Source: Enchytraeus crypticus (Eukaryota > Annelida > Clitellata > Enchytraeida > Enchytraeidae). From it: 64,000 nucleotides of DNA. Below the pieces are notes generated by a model. It ran no database searches and was not told the origin of the DNA. It saw only the letters and a list, made by a program, of their open reading frames with translations. Of the stretch, positions 60,108 to 64,000 are shown one piece after another. The translations under genes and the position numbers were made by a program. The stretch is from assembly GCA_905160935.1 (NCBI GenBank), contig CAJHZI010000741.1, forward strand, positions 857,001 through 921,000. The letters are read 5' to 3'. Position 1 is the stretch's first letter, and each line of letters opens with the position of its first letter.

Positions 60108-60210
60108 GGCTTGTTGGCTAGTTGTTCAACAGTCAATCAGTAGGTGCAATGTTCAAACCCAGTGATCACTGACATTCGAGCAGGAAACTGACTTTAAATA
60201 TTGACTTAAC
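60108..60210 (+). mobile_element. SINE-A-related copy, diverged
   Basis: CAATCAGTAGGTGCAATG, TTCAAACCC and CACTGACATTCGAGCAGGA followed by AACTGACTTTAAA keep the SINE-A order, with a short deletion in the core. Confidence 0.55.
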
Positions 60211-60782
60211 ATTAGTATATCAAGCAGTTACACAATTCCACTCCTACGGATAGTAATAAATAGATCAATAGTTCATGAGCTCTAGGGGTTTATAAAGCTT
60301 AGTTTGACGTCAGTTTACGCATGTACCACTAATAAGAATATTTTAAGAGGCGACCCGTTTCAATTGCTCAAACTCTTAAAATTGTATGATCTAATAAAAT
60401 TTGAATATTTTCAATCTCTTCTCATATTCATATTCGTTCGAACTCTCTAGCGAAAATTTCCACTAATAGCCTAGTAAAAGCTCCTGTTCACTCTAATTTC
60501 TAGACCTTACACACTGTACACAGTACGAGAGAAATGACGAACTTTGATTCGATTTTCTGACAGTCCCTTAAAGTTATAGACATTTTTAGTCTGCATTTCG
60601 GTAAAATTGTACACCAGAAATACTTTGAGATAAAGTGAAAAAGGACACAAAGACCACGAAAACACCAGCATGTGCCCTGATGTATAAGATGAAGCTACAT
60701 GTATGGGACACTGGTTATGATTATAATTACCAGGATAACACAACAAAACAACAAAATTTGAGTGTTGCTGGCGAGCCTGTCG

Positions 60783-60885
60783 TCCATGCATCGATCAACC
60801 ACTATTGAGTCAAATCCAAGCAACTGAAGCCGGTGAGCCAAAAGAAGGTCCAAAATAGTGCAAATTCCAAAATCCAGATAAGCAG
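60783..60885 (-). repeat. Family-D dispersed repeat
   Basis: CAACCACTATTGAGTCAAAT, GCCGGTGAGCCAAAAGAAGG, TCCAAAATAGTGC, CCAAAATCCAGATAAGC: the complement of the 29.6 and 42.3 kb copies. Confidence 0.65.
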
Positions 60886-61329
60886 TTCAAAAATTAAAAA
60901 ATTCAGGTTACTATTTGCTTAATCCTCCCGTAGTGTTCAAAGGTGGAAGTTCTATTACCCAAGGACCTGATAGCCTGAACATAGGACCATGGATTATATT
61001 TTACTAGGACATACATGTAGGTGCAGCACTCCATTGACCCCTTGCTTATAGCCTTGGAGTAAGCATGTAGTCTCTTGTAGTACTGCATTTGTAAATAACC
61101 TAAACTGCAATTTGAAATTATTTATTTATTTTTCTTATGGGCTTATAGTTTTATATTTTTCGTTTATTCTGACCAAATGACAAATTCTGGAATGATCCTA
61201 CGGGAGAAAATTAAGGACCACTGAAAACATTGAATAATGTTCAAAACCTCCCCTGACAAATCTCGAACTATATGTTTGGTTAAATTTATAATTACTAACT
61301 TTTTCTACATTACACCAAATTCTAGTGTT

Positions 61330-61455
61330 GTTAGCAAATCCTTTAAAAAGTTATTCAAAGTACTTCTTGGAACATATTTTACGTGTACAAAAAGTTGACA
61401 AAGACCCTGGGACGTAAGCTCGTATTAACCTAAAAGACGAATGGACTCGGATCCC
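61330..61455 (+). repeat. Family-F repeat, copy 2, joined to a 12-bp minisatellite
   Basis: AAGTACTTCTTGGAACATAT, CGTGTACAAAAAGTTGAC, GGACGTAAGCTCGTATTAAC, GAATGGACTCGGAT, then the 12-bp array begins within 15 bases. Confidence 0.65.
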
Positions 61456-61465
61456 AAACCCAACC

Positions 61466-61739
61466 CTGTCTCCAACGCTGCCTCCAAGGCTGCCTCCAAT
61501 GCTGCCTCCAACGCTGCCTCCAATGCTTCCTCCCATGCTGCCTCCCATGCTGCCTTCAACGCTGCCTCCAACGCTGCCTCCAACGCTGCCTCCAATTCTG
61601 CCTCCTACGCTGCCTCCAATGCTGATCCAACGCTGCCTCCAATGCTGCCTCCAATGCTGCCTTCAACGCTGCCTCCAACCCTGCCTCCAACCCTGCCTCC
61701 AACGCTGCCTCCAACGCTGCCTCCAAGGTTGTCGCCAAG
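61466..61739. repeat. 12-bp minisatellite (about 23 units)
   Basis: Units of GCTGCCTCCAAC with single-base variants. In one frame it reads as Asn-Ala-Ala-Ser repeats, in another as Leu-Pro-Pro-Thr repeats. Confidence 0.92.
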
Positions 61740-61797
61740 CATCCCAATGGATTTTTTCTCCGTCTCTTCCACTCCATCCATGCCAGAGCAGGTAATT

Positions 61798-61925
61798 AAC
61801 ACCATCAACATCATCATCATCTTCTTCTTCCCTTAAATTCCAGTTTAACCAGGGTCTAGATACGAATAGACTTTTTCCAGTCCTCCCTGTCCCAAACCAT
61901 ATCATCAGTCAATCCCCTATTTTCA
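61798..61925 (-). mobile_element. SINE-B 3' part after a 12-bp minisatellite
   Basis: (ATC)n, TTCTTCCCTTAAATTCCAG, TTTAACCAGGGTCTAG and CATATCATCAGTCAATCCCC. Confidence 0.75.
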
Positions 61926-62369
61926 TGTCCTTTTTAATTACTGTATCTCACGTCAATTGTAGTAAAGATCAGGAGATCGGGTAGTTTACGCGAATGAAAA
62001 ATATGTCACTTTGGCCTAATGATTCTGTCTTCAATCACTGCTAGAGCATTCACTGATAGTGTGCTTATCGTTCAATAGCCTTATTTAAGTTAATTTAAAG
62101 AGAACATTCTAGAGTGTGTCTTAATTTTTTGTTTAAATCTATTAAATAACTATTTTACTAAATTCTATGCATGCTTACTCAGATTATGAAACGCAGAAAA
62201 CTAAGAGGCTAGAGAAAAGTTTTCACTGGTAATTAATTGAAACAAATTCTAATTATATATCTATACTATGGCTTAACATAATATAATGGAACACTGGGTC
62301 AGGAAGCAAAGATGCTTGCTTAAGGCCCATTTCCTTCTTCCTCTTCATGATTATTCATAATAGTTACCT

Positions 62370-62545
62370 TTTGATGACGCATCAACTGCAACCGACGCAG
62401 ATTAAGAATAACCTTCCAACACCCTTAGGATGATTCATTCGAAGCTGTCAACACTCGGTCTTCCAACTAAGTACTAACCGAGGCCGACGTGGCTTAACTT
62501 CGATTATTGGGGCGTAACTAAACCAAGTGCGCTATATCCCGTCAC
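62370..62545 (-). mobile_element. 5S rRNA-derived SINE, copy 3
   Basis: The complement reads ATCGAAGTTAAGCCACGTCG, GCCTCGGTTAGTACTTAG, then GGTGTTGGAAGGTTATTCTT, AATCTGCGTCGGTTGCAG. It includes the same GCGCACTTGGTTTAG-like stretch upstream of the 5S core as copy 2. Confidence 0.8.
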
Positions 62546-62564
62546 CATCGATATCCCTCAATAG

Positions 62565-62625
62565 GCCTACGTATTGTAAGGCCTACGTATTGTAAGGCCT
62601 ACGTATTGTAAGGCCTACAGCATTC
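62565..62625. repeat. 16-bp tandem repeat (about 3.5 units)
   Basis: Near-identical units of GGCCTACGTATTGTAA, so probably a recent expansion. Confidence 0.9.
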
Positions 62626-63223
62626 TGTTACTTCGGTGGCCCTGATTTGGTAAGTAGGCCTATTTTATTCGAAAATGTAAACTAAGTTGGAATGTTTTTA
62701 ACTTAATTTGAAAAATAGGCCTGTACTTCATCAAAAAAATTAATAAAATAATTAATTAAAGAAATATTGTTGCAAAAATTCTATCATGAAATCACGAATG
62801 TGCGTGCCTTTAAAAGTTATTAATAGCTTTTTTGAATTTTTCTATAAATACCTATAGTTAACGCAGTTAATTAACATTGTTAACATCTCATGCAAACACA
62901 TAGTCCTACTGGTTTTTAAGCATCAAAATTGCAGGCGATGCTAATAAGTGTGACTTGCCATTAAGGATGTTATAAGTATTGAAGCAACCTAAATAATTTT
63001 CATTGAAAGAAATTGCATGATACTATTTAAGAAGGAATGCCATATTTTTCAGGTTGGTGCATCATTTCCAGGTGTGTTCAAATTGAATCACTTCAACCCA
63101 GAACTTATTTAGATTAGACAACTTAATTCACTTGCAACTGATTTGAAATAGTACTAGTTTAAAATTATGAGTTATATTATCTATGCCATATGGCTTGTCA
63201 TCAATTACCCAATATCTAATTCT

Positions 63224-63949
63224 CAGTGGCGGATCCAGGATGGGGGGCCCACCCCCCCCTTAGGCCCGCCGATAATTTTTTTAAACTATATTTTCATTGT
63301 TTCTATGGCAATTTCGATGTGTAAATATGTTTGTAAGGGTACTAGTTGGGGGGAGGGGGGGCGGGGGTACGAGAGGGAACTCAGTGTCCATTAGCTCGAT
63401 TTTTTCAAATATGGGCCCCAATAGGGGCCCATATTTGATATACTAGGAGCCCAATATTATGGAAGGAGGGGCCTGAAAAATATTGATCGTTTCACTAGCT
63501 CTCAATTTTCACTTTAACCACTGTATTAGAGGAAAAAGGGTGTAAGTAAAAAATGTGAACTCTGTCCCGCAGCAATGGTGCAAACAGCCTTGGCTGGGAG
63601 GGACCTAACACCCCCCTCCCTACCGCAAAATTAGGTCACTTTTGCAATCCGCAGAGTTTCTTCAGAGGTGAAAAAATTAACCTACATTTTCCAAAACAAA
63701 TGTAGGATTTTAGGCATTTTAGGTTTTCCCCTGACTTTAGTACGGGTATGATTGGGAGAGGGGAGGGGTAAGACACGGGATACACTCACTCTATGAGCCG
63801 AATTCAGTAGTGAAAAAATATTTAGTCCCCCCTCACAGCATTTTCTGGTTGCGTCGCATGTCCCGAAGAAGGAGGGGCGTAAGAAAGAAATGTGTACTCT
63901 CCAAAAAAAATTTCGGGCCCCCCTTAAAAAATTCCTGGATCCGCCCCTG
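63224..63949. mobile_element. hAT-like non-autonomous DNA transposon, copy 2
   Basis: Begins CAGTGGCGGATCCAGG and ends CCTGGATCCGCCCCTG, so the termini are inverted repeats. The flanks are ctaattct (63216-63223) and ataattct (63950-63957), 7 of 8 matching. It is homologous to copy 1 throughout, in the same orientation, including G-rich runs near 63345-63370 and the segment around TTTTAGGCATTTTAGG. No transposase frame is visible. Confidence 0.85.
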
Positions 63950-64000
63950 ATAATTCTATACCATAACATTTAAATTCTAAATATAAAAATTATTATATCC

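Larger units (their letters stand above)
58949..61329. other. AT-rich DNA downstream of the protocadherin gene
   Basis: Only the listed SINE, tRNA-like and family-D/F repeats are recognised. Confidence 0.55.
61926..63215. other. AT-rich DNA, no gene seen
   Basis: Holds the 5S-derived SINE and the 16-bp tandem repeat; otherwise nothing. Confidence 0.6.

Overview
This is animal (metazoan) nuclear DNA: AT-rich, gene-poor and packed with microsatellites, minisatellites, SINE-like and LINE-derived debris. The only protein gene I can support is a spliced delta-type protocadherin on the + strand between about 49.45 and 57.97 kb. Most of its ectodomain lies in one large exon, with phase-0/phase-0/phase-1 introns splitting the cytoplasmic tail. 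A seven-EC protocadherin, together with SINE/LINE families and the abundant short repeats, fits a marine invertebrate. I lean towards a lophotrochozoan (mollusc or annelid-like), but no rRNA or mitochondrial marker is present and this placement is weak.

Layout. 0-11 kb: purine and pyrimidine microsatellites, a 15-bp minisatellite at 8.8-9.2 kb and dispersed SINE copies. 11.9-13.0 kb: a decayed reverse transcriptase on the - strand. 13-32 kb: AT-rich DNA with SINEs, a CR1/Jockey-like LINE 3' end at 20.4 kb, a TA tract at 19.8-20.0 kb and a TATC array at 30.4-30.6 kb. 32-39 kb: a 14-bp minisatellite, a tRNA-headed SINE, a LINE tail between GAGT repeats, a 217-bp fold-back, a hAT-like non-autonomous DNA transposon with a 48-bp palindrome at its end, a second LINE 3' end and a 15-bp minisatellite followed by a 5S-rRNA-derived SINE. 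39-49 kb: dense SINE copies, two more palindromes at SINE edges and a 33-bp minisatellite. 49.4-58 kb: the protocadherin gene. 58-64 kb: SINE copies, a 12-bp minisatellite, another 5S-derived SINE and a second copy of the hAT-like element.

The predicted protocadherin has 1,655 residues: signal peptide, seven cadherin repeats, an unusually long (about 200 residue) membrane-proximal region, one transmembrane segment and a roughly 550-residue tail. It should work at the cell surface in calcium-dependent adhesion or recognition. No other gene in the window works with it. The interest of the remainder lies in its repeat biology: several SINE families with different heads (two tRNA-like types and 5S rRNA), some sharing one 3' core, a transposon family with clear 8-bp target duplications, and three near-perfect short palindromes sitting at the ends of mobile elements.
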